NCBI RefSeq assembly: GCF_001659605.2
Contig: NC_035166.2
Coordinates: forward strand, 20,191,225-20,255,224
Reading direction: 5' to 3'
Source of the DNA: Manihot esculenta
Lineage: Eukaryota > Streptophyta > Magnoliopsida > Malpighiales > Euphorbiaceae
Length of the DNA: 64,000 nucleotides
The number at the start of each line of letters is the position of its first letter. Within the stretch, counting starts at the first letter, position 1. The notes beneath the pieces are model-generated. The model had not been told where the DNA came from and ran no database searches. It saw nothing but the letters and a program-made list of their open reading frames with translations. This document shows positions 39,392 through 48,745 of this stretch, one piece after another. The translations under genes were made by a program, and so were the position numbers.

Positions 39392-39751
39392 GTGGGGACA
39401 AATGAGAGGAGTACTTGAAGAAGAGAACTCACAACGGTCCTTGAGAAACCCACAGCTATTATAGTGCTTGATCAGCAGCATGAGCCTTTTAAGCTTTCTT
39501 GATTTATGAAGGAAAATGAGCCTGGTAATGGCTGGTTTCTTCATTTTAGAAACAATAACAGAGATTCTAAGAAGATTTGAGACCTTGTGGAAAATGGGTA
39601 GTCTCTCCTTGTGATAACTTTGAGGTTGCTGCATGATTTTTGGGTGAAAGGAGTGCAATCTTTTTGGTTGCAGAAAGGGATTGATGAAGGTATTGGTTCG
39701 AGTCATGATTAAAGGGAGCTTTTTAAGGTATGGAAAGCCTGAGAGAGCCAA
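39275..39751 (-). CDS. Putative small basic plant protein, unknown function
   Basis: Single open frame of 158 codons, rich in Lys, Arg, Ser and Leu. The central part (KVSNLLRISVIVSKMKKPAI, then FLHKSRKLKRLMLLIKHYN and SSSSTPLI) resembles uncharacterised plant proteins that I recall as DUF761 or cotton-fibre-like, but I cannot name the family firmly. There is no signal peptide or clear membrane span. The start is uncertain; Met15 (39709) or Met40 are alternatives. The last residues come from a local 32-bp duplication that shifts frame and supplies the stop. By position it lies between the GIS3-like and DUF1639 genes, where Arabidopsis also has an unnamed small gene (from memory). It could be real or a decaying copy. 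Confidence 0.5.
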   Translation of the reverse strand: MALSGFPYLKKLPLIMTRTNTFINPFLQPKRLHSFHPKIMQQPQSYHKERLPIFHKVSNLLRISVIVSKMKKPAITRLIFLHKSRKLKRLMLLIKHYNSCGFLKDRCEFSSSSTPLICPHKKQFKHARDNMNSMFFFCNCLGGLNSEGGEETVQACKR

Positions 39752-39997
39752 GCTCCGAAAAAGTTAAAAAAGAAAAGCATGGTCGGTTGCACTTTGCTTT
39801 TATCATAAAGGAATAAGCAAGTAGCCGTTGGAATTAGGCTTATGCGCGAACGAGTCTCGAACGCCGAATGAAGTTAAATTGGACATGCTCGAGTTATGTA
39901 TCTTTAAAATTAAAATGTAGTGAATTTAATTACTTGCAAATAGAAGTTAAAAGAATTCCACTTAACTTTCTAACATTTAAAAGAAATTCAATTTGCC

Positions 39998-40190
39998 GAT
40001 CATAACTTATAAAATATCATGTTGTCTTGATCAAGACAACTTATAAAATATTATGTCCTCTCGATTAAGATATATATATATATAAGTTTAGATCGAACTT
40101 ATAAAATATTATATTTTTTCAATCGGAATAACTTATAAAATATCATGTCCTCTCGATTAGGACATATTTTTAAATTTCGATTGAATTTTG
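39998..40190. repeat. Short tandem-like repeats with a 20-bp perfect palindrome
   Basis: ACTTATAAAATATCATGT or close variants occur four times, three of them with TCTCGATTAGGAC-like or TTGATCAAGAC-like followers. The segment 40021-40040 is the perfect palindrome GTTGTCTTGATCAAGACAAC. Confidence 0.75.
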
Positions 40191-40535
40191 AATGATAAAA
40201 AAATCAATTTTGATAAGAATCGAGTAAACCGAGTACAACTTGATACGTTCAGGAAATAAATGCAAATTATCAATGTGATGGTTGGCTTCCCTGACCCATG
40301 TCGAGATCATAAATGTGCATGCTCTGAATACTCTAATGTGATGTGAATAAAAGAACATAATATAGATTAACCGCCTCTGTTTTTATTAGTCAATTGTCTA
40401 CCATTAATAAGCCGTCTAACACACCTATTAAAAATGTTTTCATCCAATCTAATGAAATATGATGTAGAAGTGCGAGGGTAATCAGAATATATATACTCTG
40501 AACCAACCTAATCCTAATTCAATATCACTTAATTA

Positions 40536-40713
40536 CCTAGAAAACTTCATATTTTCATTACTTCAAAATCTTAAATTATTCGAATTAACTCTCCGACCAC
40601 CAATCAAAAATATATATATATATATACCTAGAAAACTTTATATTTTCACTACTTAAAAATCTTAAATTATTCGAATTAGTGATATTTTTATATTAACTCT
40701 CCGACCACCAATC
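40536..40713. repeat. Direct repeat pair around an (AT)n run
   Basis: Copy A (40536-40603) and copy B (40627-40713) both start CCTAGAAAACTT and end CTCTCCGACCACCAATC. Copy B carries about 18 extra bases. An AT microsatellite separates them, as expected after unequal exchange or slippage. Confidence 0.8.
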
Positions 40714-42359
40714 TCTATTCATTAATTTTATGGTGAGATCGAACTCTTATCCAAGTGTTTTCGTATTCATATGATAAGCCACCGAATCTCAGTTCATTAC
40801 TTAAAAATAAAAAAATAAAAATTTATTTTTTTCAATTATTGTTATTATTATTTTGAAATTTTCGTTAAGTTGTGATGATCGAATAGGTTACTTGAATGAT
40901 CTAAATTAATGTTGGCCACCTGAGGTTTCTTTCTGTTTACTCATTCTTTCTGTTTTGAGTCTCTTTCAATTTGTTTATTCACAAACTTAAGTTGCGGTTT
41001 GTTGAAGAACGAGCAAACCTATATGCTGAAGGAATCTTGAGGGCAAATTTGCCATTGGAAAACAGAATCCCCCTTGAATGAAGCTAATCGGGAAATTATT
41101 GTCTACATTCTTATTTATTATAGGATCAAAATTAAAAACATACCTGATCTGTATATTTAAATGGATTTCATTGTACATCTTTTATCTTCACTATGATAGA
41201 TTTCAATGTAGACAATAAATATAAAAATTATTTATATTTTTAGAGCGAAGAGTAAAAGGGAAGAAAAAAAAAGGAGATTTGTTGCCATTTTGATGTCTGG
41301 GGAGGTGGCAGCCTTGACCTCGAATGCCATTTCATGTGCCGACAGGTATAGTTTTGGTTTTTTTGGTGGTACGGATATGGTTTTTTTAATGAGGTGACCA
41401 TTTCGTGCATACAAGAGGTTGAAAACCAATTAGAATTTTAATTCAACATGATCGGCTGAAACTAGATGTTGTAAGAGTCTGTGGATTCAAGAGCGTAGAG
41501 CATAGTATGGTTGAAAACTTTGATTTCATAACTGTATCAGACCAGAAATATCATGGCCAAATTTTTTATTAAATATTGAGTTTTGGCGGTTTTAATGTGT
41601 GAAAGTTGCTTTGAGATTGAGTTATGCGTTGTTCTTTCCTTCTCTAATTTGAATGATGGCAAACGCGATAGAATTTAGGGTGTTTGGTTCAATTCCGATT
41701 CTGATTAAAATTAAATTTTTGATTTTTTTTACTTTTAGAAATTCTATTTAAAATTCAAGTGTACTATAATTCAAAATAATTTTAGGATTGTTTCATTTTA
41801 GTTCAGTTTTGATTTTTATTTTGATTCTTTTTAATTTTAATTTCAGTTAAAATATTTATTTTAATAAATAAAATTATAATATTATTATATTTATTTTAAA
41901 ATAATAAATAATTAATATCGAAATAATAATAAAAGCAATAATACTATTATTTAAATAATAATAATAATAATAATATCAATACTAATATTTTTTTTTGAAA
42001 GGAATATCAATACTAATATATATTTTATATAATTTTCACTAAAAATATTATATTATTTTATATATAATTATTAATTATATATTTTTAATGCAAAAATATA
42101 TGTATAATTAATATATAAAAATATATTATATTATTAATACGTCATTCACTCATATAATATAATTAAAAATTATAAAGCAATTAATATATTTATAATTAAA
42201 ATAATAAATATATTCATATATATATATATATATATATAATCTATGTAGATAGAATAAATTTGATTAATTAATTAAATCATTTAAATCATATTGTTAGAAA
42301 TTTTTAATAACTAATTAGATTATGATGATATGATATTCAGAAAAATAGGGTTTTTACAA

Positions 42360-42800
42360 TGGGCTCTGTAAAACTTAGAAAAAACTTAGAAAAAACTTAA
42401 ACCTAGAGGCGAGTATTTCTCCGACGTGCCAACAGAACGAGTATTATTAGACCACCTGTCCCTGCTATGCTGATACGGACGTACGAGGGAATCAGATATC
42501 TGCCCCATGCGCAACGGTCTTTGATTTTCTCTGTGCGCGGATAGCCGGGTCTACAAGGCGGGTTTGTAAGGCGGATGGATGAATCCTCCTTCGGGTTCCG
42601 GGCTGGACCGAAGAATAGGAATAAAGCAGGGCCCAAATGGGATCGGCCCGAGGTGTAGTGAAGACGAGGCCGGCCTGGTGGAGAAAGCCAGATGAAGCCC
42701 GGTCGTGAGGCTGAGCGGACTGGACCCAATTAGCGTGAGTTGCTTGAGGATCTCTAAGTAATGAGCTATTTTTTTGGGTCTGGCCCTAGACTGAGGTGAG
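42360..42800. mobile_element. GC-rich island, probable LTR/transposon remnant
   Basis: About 440 bp of GC-rich sequence (GGGCCCAAATGGGATCGGCC, GGCCGGCCTGG and similar) stands sharply inside very AT-rich flanks. Open frames on the minus strand are Pro/Arg/Ser-rich and unlike any known protein. Phrases such as GGGCCC and TCCGACGTGCC recall plant LTRs. A partner copy is not in the window, so the class is unknown. Confidence 0.4.
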
Positions 42801-44279
42801 GTGAACTCAGAAGTTATCAAATTATATTATTATTTTATAATATTTTTAATAACTATTTAATAGTTAAAAAAAAGTAATATCTAAATTATATGAATAATTT
42901 AATTTATAAAAATAGTTAGATAGCACTAAATATAAAAATAATCAAAGAAGGTATATATATACATAAATAACTAAAACTTTTATTAAGTTTAAAATAATTC
43001 TCAAATAATTATTTTATTTATATTTTTATTAATTTATAATTTTTTATTATATATTATTTAACAACTTATAAAATTAAAATTTGAATTCCTTAAATAAAAT
43101 TGTATAATTTTAATAATATAAATTATAAAATTATATTAAAAATATATAAAATATAAAATATATTACTGAAATTACAAAATATAATCATATTATCACTAAA
43201 ATTATTTAAAAAAACATATATAATATCGGTTTTTCGATATTGTATAGGGTTTTTTATATTATAGGTTTTCTATTTTCAATTTTCTTTTAACTTAAATCAC
43301 ATTTCATTTTATATTACTTTTTAATTATTCATAAACAGGGGAAAATCTTCTTTTAATTTAACAAAAAAATCTGTAATTTCTATTTTTTCGTTCAATATCT
43401 ATTTTATAAATGGTTTAATTATAAAAATCACTTACCCTTTTTATTTTAATAATCTAATTTGAGCATTTAATTTCTGGTATAACTGATTAATTTTCTAAAA
43501 ATATTAAAATTTATTTAACTTTTATTAATCAAATATTAAATTTCATTTTTTAATAAATAAATATTAAGTTTCAAACAAATTAACTTTTATTAAAACTTCA
43601 TAATTTCATTTAATCAAATAAGGAGGTAGAATGTGTGATTAAATGACTCGGAAATTTTATGTTTTATGAATGAAAATAAAGTTTAAAAAATATTTTTAAA
43701 AATAAAATTTGAAAATAGTTGATGATAAGAGTAAAATTGAATTAGAAATTTTGAAACATTTGATAAAATTTTCTTGAAGTTTGAAATTTTTCTAATTATC
43801 ACAATATTTAAGTATTTAAAATATATATCCAAAAATGTAAATTATTTTTGTGATTATTCCCTTCTATAAATAGTTTAATTTAATAAAATATGTTTACATC
43901 TGAATTGATTTTTATTTTGAGCTTATTTAATTTATTTAACATTAAAATTAAAAATTAAAAACCCAAATAAAGCATATGTATCTCATAAGTTGAATTTAAG
44001 TGCTCTAATTCTTATTTTAATGATTAATAAATAATTGATATATTAAAGGAGTTTTAGATTTCTAATTTAAATAAATGAAATTGAATTATTTTCAAAATCG
44101 AAAAATGTACTAAGAAAGGATTAAAATGTAATTTTTAGTTTATGCAGTGTGAATTTTAATTAATTAATTGTGTTGGTTCGAATTGTTTTTTAATTTTAAA
44201 AACTTTAAATATGGATAATTTTAAGTAATTATTTTTTAAAATTAAAATAAAATTTGATGTATGAAGATTTTGTGGAAAT
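42800..44279. other. AT-rich spacer
   Basis: Extremely AT-rich and low in complexity, with no coding signal. Confidence 0.7.
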
Positions 44280-44346
44280 ACTTTTCTATGTGCTCAAAAC
44301 CGCTCCTCTTTCCGGTATTCCTCAATTAACTCTTTCTCCATGTTAC
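44280..44346 (-). pseudogene. Second LINE ORF2 fragment, part left of the Gypsy insertion
   Basis: On the minus strand this reads MEKELIEEYRKEERF, the phrase that precedes the RT domain in plant L1 elements. It is the likely continuation of the LINE fragment on the other side of the Gypsy element (53642-54475). Confidence 0.55.
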
Positions 44347-44543
44347 TGTAATACCCGGCTAGATTCCGGTATCGGAATCCCTATCTTCCGGCGGAATCTC
44401 CGTTGGAATATGGAATTTTGATGATGCCAGAGTCTTCTAGAGGGGTAAAATGTGATTTCTAAATTGATTTTTACAGATTTCATGGTTTTAAATGAAAAAG
44501 AAGTGAGTTTTGAAAAGAATAGACCAAGGAGGTTTTTGTCAGG

Positions 44544-44667
44544 TTCGGCCGCCGAAAGTGAAGTTCGGCCGCCGAACATGAGTTGGTTTTGGGGGCGCTT
44601 TTGGCTTCCGAAAGCTATGCGTGAACAAACCAGGTTCGGCCGCCGAACCTCAAGTTCGGCCGCCGAA
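44544..44667. repeat. Hairpin motif cluster 1 in 5' LTR (TTCGG-CCG-CCGAA x4)
   Basis: Exact copies at 44544-44556, 44564-44576, 44635-44647 and 44655-44667, upstream of the LTR TATA box. Each is a 5-bp inverted repeat around CCG and contains the GCCGCC core of the ERF-bound GCC box. Confidence 0.9.
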
Positions 44668-44721
44668 CATGGGGTGTTTTGCATGCATGTTAGGCCGCCG
44701 AAGGAGGTTTGGCTGGCCACC

Positions 44722-44729
44722 TATAAAAG
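44722..44729 (+). promoter_or_regulatory. TATA box of the 5' LTR
   Basis: TATAAAAG follows the first hairpin cluster. The transcription start, and so the U3/R border, is expected near 44750. The identical box in the 3' LTR is at 51511-51518. Confidence 0.75.
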
Positions 44730-45404
44730 CCCCTCAGACCGAAAATGGGCGAGATTTCTCCCCATTCTCGAGCTCAGGTGTGTTCATGTCCTCCTTTGGT
44801 CATTTTCATGTTTTCTCTTCATCTCCTTCATATTTTTATGAGTTCCATGGCTGTTTTGAAGAGTTTTCAAGCTTAGATCAAGTTTTGGGAGCTTGGAGAC
44901 CCAAGGAGTAGTTTCCTCCCATCTCCAAGTTAGAGCTCGCACAAACCCTCGATCTTCAAGAGGTAAGTGTGGATCTATGCTTTCTTTTATGTTTCATGAA
45001 GTTTTAAGTGAGTTTTAAGAGGTTTTAATGGTTGAGTATGGGTAGATATGCATGTTAGGGTTTATGTGGGTTTTATGCCCAATGTATGATAATGTATGTT
45101 CTTGTGATGTTTGTGTTGGGGTTTAAGTTAGTTTTCAAGCCCCTTGAACATATGGGAGAGAGTATGCATGATTGGGAAAGAGTATGTGAGGGTTGATTTG
45201 TTTTGATGGTTTTGGCCTATGTGGGTCATAAACTATCTATGTATGCTTTAGATGTTGTTTTTGGGAGTTTAAGCTTGTTTGAGCTCCTTTGTGCATGGTT
45301 AAGGATGTATGCATGTGTTTGAGAAGTTGGGTGCTTGTTTTGGGATGTATGGAAGGTTTGGAAGGCTTGAAATGCACAAAGGCTGAGTTCTGGATGAACT
45401 CAGG

Positions 45405-45660
45405 TTCGGCCGCCGAAGGTAGTTTCGGCCGCCGAACCTGCCTGAGGATGCAGGGATTGGCCGCCTAACCTTGCCCCCGAAAGTTGAGTTTTGGCTTGAA
45501 AGCAGACTTTCGGCCGCCGAAGGTAATGTTCGGCCGCCGAAAGTGCCTAACTTTCGTCTCTGGAGAGAGAGTTCGGCCGCCGAAGGTGCCGCCGAACCTG
45601 CCTGACTTTCGTCTCTGTCTGGGACTTTTGGCCGCCGAAGGTGCCGCCGAAAGCGCCCTG
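45405..45660. repeat. Hairpin motif cluster 2 in 5' LTR
   Basis: Exact TTCGGCCGCCGAA copies at 45405-45417, 45424-45436, 45509-45521, 45529-45541 and 45572-45584, plus degenerate copies (for example TTTTGGCCGCCGAAG near 45627). It lies downstream of the TATA box, hence in the transcribed leader. Confidence 0.85.
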
Positions 45661-46087
45661 TTCAGCCCTTTCATGGGTGTTTTCTATGCATGTCTAAGTG
45701 ATGCTTTAGGGGATTTTTGGGTAGTTGTTTATGAGTCGTTTAGAGTATGTTTGGCACCTCACTAGAGTCCACCTGTGTAGGATCGGACCCGAGGAACCGA
45801 GGTGTTTAGCAGTGTTAGCTGCTTCAGAGTTAGTCCAGAGCTAGCCAGAGGTGAGTGGAACTAACCCTTATGTTTTAAATCAAATGTTTTCAGCATGTTC
45901 AAGCATGTTCATGCATCATGAATACCATGTTATGCAATAGGTTGCTTGCATTAGAATTCACGAATATGATGCATTGCATAATACGATGATAATGATGTGG
46001 ATGGATACTGGATGATCCTCTAGCCCTCAGTATGTTATGACATGATATGAAATGATATGATATGGCATGTACGATATGATATGAGAT

Positions 46088-46213
46088 GAGAAGTCCAAGT
46101 GTGGCCGTATCGCCCCTGGCATAGAGCATGAGAAGTCCAGGTATGGTCGTATCGCCCCTGGCATAGAGCATATGAAGTCCAGGCGTGGCCGTATCGCTCC
46201 TGGCATAGAGTAT
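46088..46213. repeat. Three 42-bp tandem repeats in 5' LTR
   Basis: Three consecutive units built on GAAGTCCAGG and GGCCGTATCGCCCCTGGCAT, with a few differences each. The matching block in the 3' LTR is at about 52877-53002. Confidence 0.85.
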
Positions 46214-46855
46214 TGTTGACTTGTTATGGTACGAGATTGATATGTAGAGGGCTATTGGTGACAGATTCATCCTTGAGGTGATATATTTGTGATGTGACGC
46301 ATTCCATGATAGCATATGTTAAAATAAACTGTTTTCTTTATGGTTTCTGCTCACTGGGCTTTTTAGCTCACCCCTCTCCCCTAACCCCAGGTTTGCAGGG
46401 TCAGAAGTAGTTCAGGAAGACGGCGAGATATGGTTATGGTCATGATATGTAATAGAATAGTAGTGGACATGATGTAATGTAAAGTTATGTAAGGATGTAA
46501 AAGAGTTATGTTGTAATACGATATTATGTTATATGTTCAGAGTTATAGTATTGTGCTTGGCCCGAGTTGGATAATCCCTTTGTACATGAGTTTTATTTTT
46601 ATGTTGTTCATGTGATGGACCGAGTTTGACGTAGGGTATGCTGACCCTAGGGGTTCTATGAGCTCAGTCATAGTGCATACACAGGTCAAACTGGTTAAAG
46701 GTAAAGTTTTAAGTGTTTTATGAAAATGTTGGATCATGTTTGGGATTATACCGGCTGTACAGGATGCATAGTAGGCTTGCTACGGGTCCCGGCAGCCTTA
46801 TGCCGATCTGGATCCTAGCGCCGGTAGCGGTCTGAATTTCCGGGTCGTTACAGAA

Positions 46856-46868
46856 TGGTATCAGAGCC
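46856..46868 (+). other. Primer-binding site (initiator Met tRNA)
   Basis: TGGTATCAGAGCC, the usual plant retrotransposon sequence complementary to the 3' end of initiator tRNA-Met, begins 3 nt after the 5' LTR. Confidence 0.9.
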
Positions 46869-47113
46869 CTAGGTTCACATGGTCGGACCTAAAGTGTTGG
46901 GCTCATAGAGGTTATAGAAGGGCAAGCACAGTAGGAGAGATCATGTCTACTAGGATAGGATGTGGAGTCCTGTCTTGTATGATGATGTGAAATGCCATGA
47001 TTTTATGCATGTGCATTAATGTTATGCTATGTATGTGAAGTAGGTTCATGTGTTTCCACATGAACCATATAATGCTAATGTTTATGTGCTATGTTATGCT
47101 TTCAGAAGTCAAG

Positions 47114-48745
47114 ATGAGAGGAACTCGTCGATCTGCGAGATTGACTGGAGCTCCGCCAGAGAATGAGGGCATGGATGCCCATTCCCCTGCTCTGCAGAGG
47201 GCAAGATCTTGTAGGACAATCATGGAAGGTACATCAAGGGACCCTAGAAGGTCTTTTGATGCAGGTCGGAGGAGATCAGTTCATGAAGGTATGTCAGCGG
47301 ATGTGATGGAAACAGAGGAGGATAACCAGAGAAGAGATAGTAGTTTGGGCATGAGTATGTCAGTAGAGGATATGGGAGAGTCCCAAGGAGGCACTTATGC
47401 CTCGGGCTTTGTTCCACCACAGTGTCCACCCTACCCGCAAGGGCCAGGGTATCCGATGGGAGGAACATCAGATTTCTTTAGCCATAACCCATATCCCACC
47501 TTTATGCCCTATCCTCCCTTTTACCCACAGTACCCCATGTTTTCATCCTCACCCTTTTTCCCAGGTCCAGTAAACCTTAACCCAGGGGATGCTGCACCTC
47601 CTCCTCCACCAGCAGAACCAATAGTCCCTGATGTTCGGATACCCAAACCTGGTTCATCAGTTGGCGGTAAAGTAAAGATGACAGATTACCTCAAATTGGA
47701 TGCCCCCAAGTTTGAAGCAGGCGATGACCCCTTTGAGTACCTCAGAACGGTAAAGATGATAACAGATGAGCTAGGAGCAAGTGACAGTAGAGCCATTCAG
47801 ATGGCAGGGTTCACATTGAAATGCAAGAAGGCAAGGGAGTGGTTCAAAAACTATGTGGACCCAAGGTTGGAGAGCTTATCCTGGGAGCAGTTTGCCAATG
47901 AGTTTGCAGGATGGGTTTTTCCAGATAGTTTCAGAGAACTGAAGATGATTGAGTTTGAGCAGCTAAGGCAGACGGAAGAGATGAGCGTAGAGGAGTTTAC
48001 GGACAGGTTCCTGGAGCTGTTGCCGTTTGCAGGACAAGGTCTTGACACAGACCTGAAGAAGTCTAGGAGATATGTTATGAAGCTTCACCCCAGGTATTCC
48101 TCGTTGGTTCAATCAGCAGAAAGGGAGAGTTTCCATGCTATAGTGGATATGGCACGGAGAATGGAGGCTAGTGCCATCATCCAAGGGACGGTTAGGCAGT
48201 CTGTGGCACAGTCTTCGGGACTCCAAATCCCGGGGACAAGTGATGTTAATCTCTCCCCTCTGAGCGAGGTTGTCACAAAAAGTAAGAAGGGAGACAGAGG
48301 TCTCAGAAGATCAAAGAAGAACAAGTTCTGGAATCGGATAAAGTCTGGTCTGGGATTAGGAGGTGGCTCGAGCTCAGGCACAGAGGTTGCAGAGTGTACG
48401 AGGTGCGGTAGGCCGCACAAGGGAGTCTGTCGGTTTGGGACTACAGCATGTTACAGATGCGGCCAAGAGGGGCACATAGCTCGAGAGTGCCCTAAGGCAG
48501 CTTTTATGACACCGTCCCATCAGACAACTCTAGGCACTATGGCACAGCCATCAACTCCAGTCATGTTTCAGGGCAGTGGTAGAGGCGGAGACAGGGGGAC
48601 AACCCCTTCTTCAGCAGGTTCCCGTGGGGAAGGTCCATCAGCTCCAGCGCGGATCTTCGCCATGACCCAGCAGGAGGCTAACACATCGAACCCGATGGGA
48701 TCAGGTAATCTCACTCTGGTATGTTCTGATGTGTATGTTTTGTGA
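47114..48745 (+). CDS. gag: Gypsy gag polyprotein, intact
   Basis: Open frame of 543 residues starting MRGTRRSARLTG. It forms the capsid shell that packages element RNA. A Pro/Tyr-rich N-terminal part is followed by a retrotransposon gag domain (about residues 200-360; readable phrases DPFEYLRTVKMI, AREWFKNYVDP and SVEEFTDRFLELLPF). A basic linker then leads to a CCHC knuckle CYRCGQEGHIARECP. The frame stops at VYVL, the point where the protease active-site segment begins in related elements, so gag is now a stand-alone ORF. I chose the ATG at 47114 because the in-frame ATG at 47048 lies in the leader, upstream of a good splice acceptor (TTCAG at 47101-47105). No internal stops are present. 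Confidence 0.9.
   Translation: MRGTRRSARLTGAPPENEGMDAHSPALQRARSCRTIMEGTSRDPRRSFDAGRRRSVHEGMSADVMETEEDNQRRDSSLGMSMSVEDMGESQGGTYASGFVPPQCPPYPQGPGYPMGGTSDFFSHNPYPTFMPYPPFYPQYPMFSSSPFFPGPVNLNPGDAAPPPPPAEPIVPDVRIPKPGSSVGGKVKMTDYLKLDAPKFEAGDDPFEYLRTVKMITDELGASDSRAIQMAGFTLKCKKAREWFKNYVDPRLESLSWEQFANEFAGWVFPDSFRELKMIEFEQLRQTEEMSVEEFTDRFLELLPFAGQGLDTDLKKSRRYVMKLHPRYSSLVQSAERESFHAIVDMARRMEASAIIQGTVRQSVAQSSGLQIPGTSDVNLSPLSEVVTKSKKGDRGLRRSKKNKFWNRIKSGLGLGGGSSSGTEVAECTRCGRPHKGVCRFGTTACYRCGQEGHIARECPKAAFMTPSHQTTLGTMAQPSTPVMFQGSGRGGDRGTTPSSAGSRGEGPSAPARIFAMTQQEANTSNPMGSGNLTLVCSDVYVL

Larger units (their letters stand above)
39752..42350. other. Repeat-rich intergenic spacer
   Basis: AT-rich DNA with a clustered short-repeat region (39998-40190), a direct repeat pair (40536-40603 and 40627-40713) and microsatellites (AAT-rich near 41945-41975, AT at 42215-42239). 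A 65-codon frame at 41232-41429 (-) has no recognisable features. No gene supported. Confidence 0.5.
44347..46852 (+). repeat. 5' LTR of the Gypsy element (2506 bp)
   Basis: Starts TGTAATACCCGG and ends GTTACA. Contains a TATA box (44722-44729), two clusters of hairpin-forming TTCGGCCGCCGAA motifs (nine exact copies), a canonical splice donor AG|GTAAGTG at 44963, and three 42-bp tandem repeats (46088-46213). Open frames inside it full of RPPN or GRRR words are by-products of the hairpin motifs, not genes. Confidence 0.95.

Noticed and set aside
44343..44911. Several ORFs in the LTRs with repeated RPPN or GRRT words (also at 45465-45765, 51119-51700 and 52254-52554)
   Set aside because: They are translations of the repeated hairpin DNA motif in different frames and appear identically in both LTRs. 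No protein domain.
46088..46213. CRISPR-like array
   Set aside because: The three units are contiguous without unique spacers and lie inside a plant LTR.
45899..46315. 138-codon minus-strand ORF in the LTR (and its copy at 52688-53104) with a repeated LYARGDTATPGL peptide
   Set aside because: Produced by the 42-bp tandem repeats on the antisense strand; no independent evidence.
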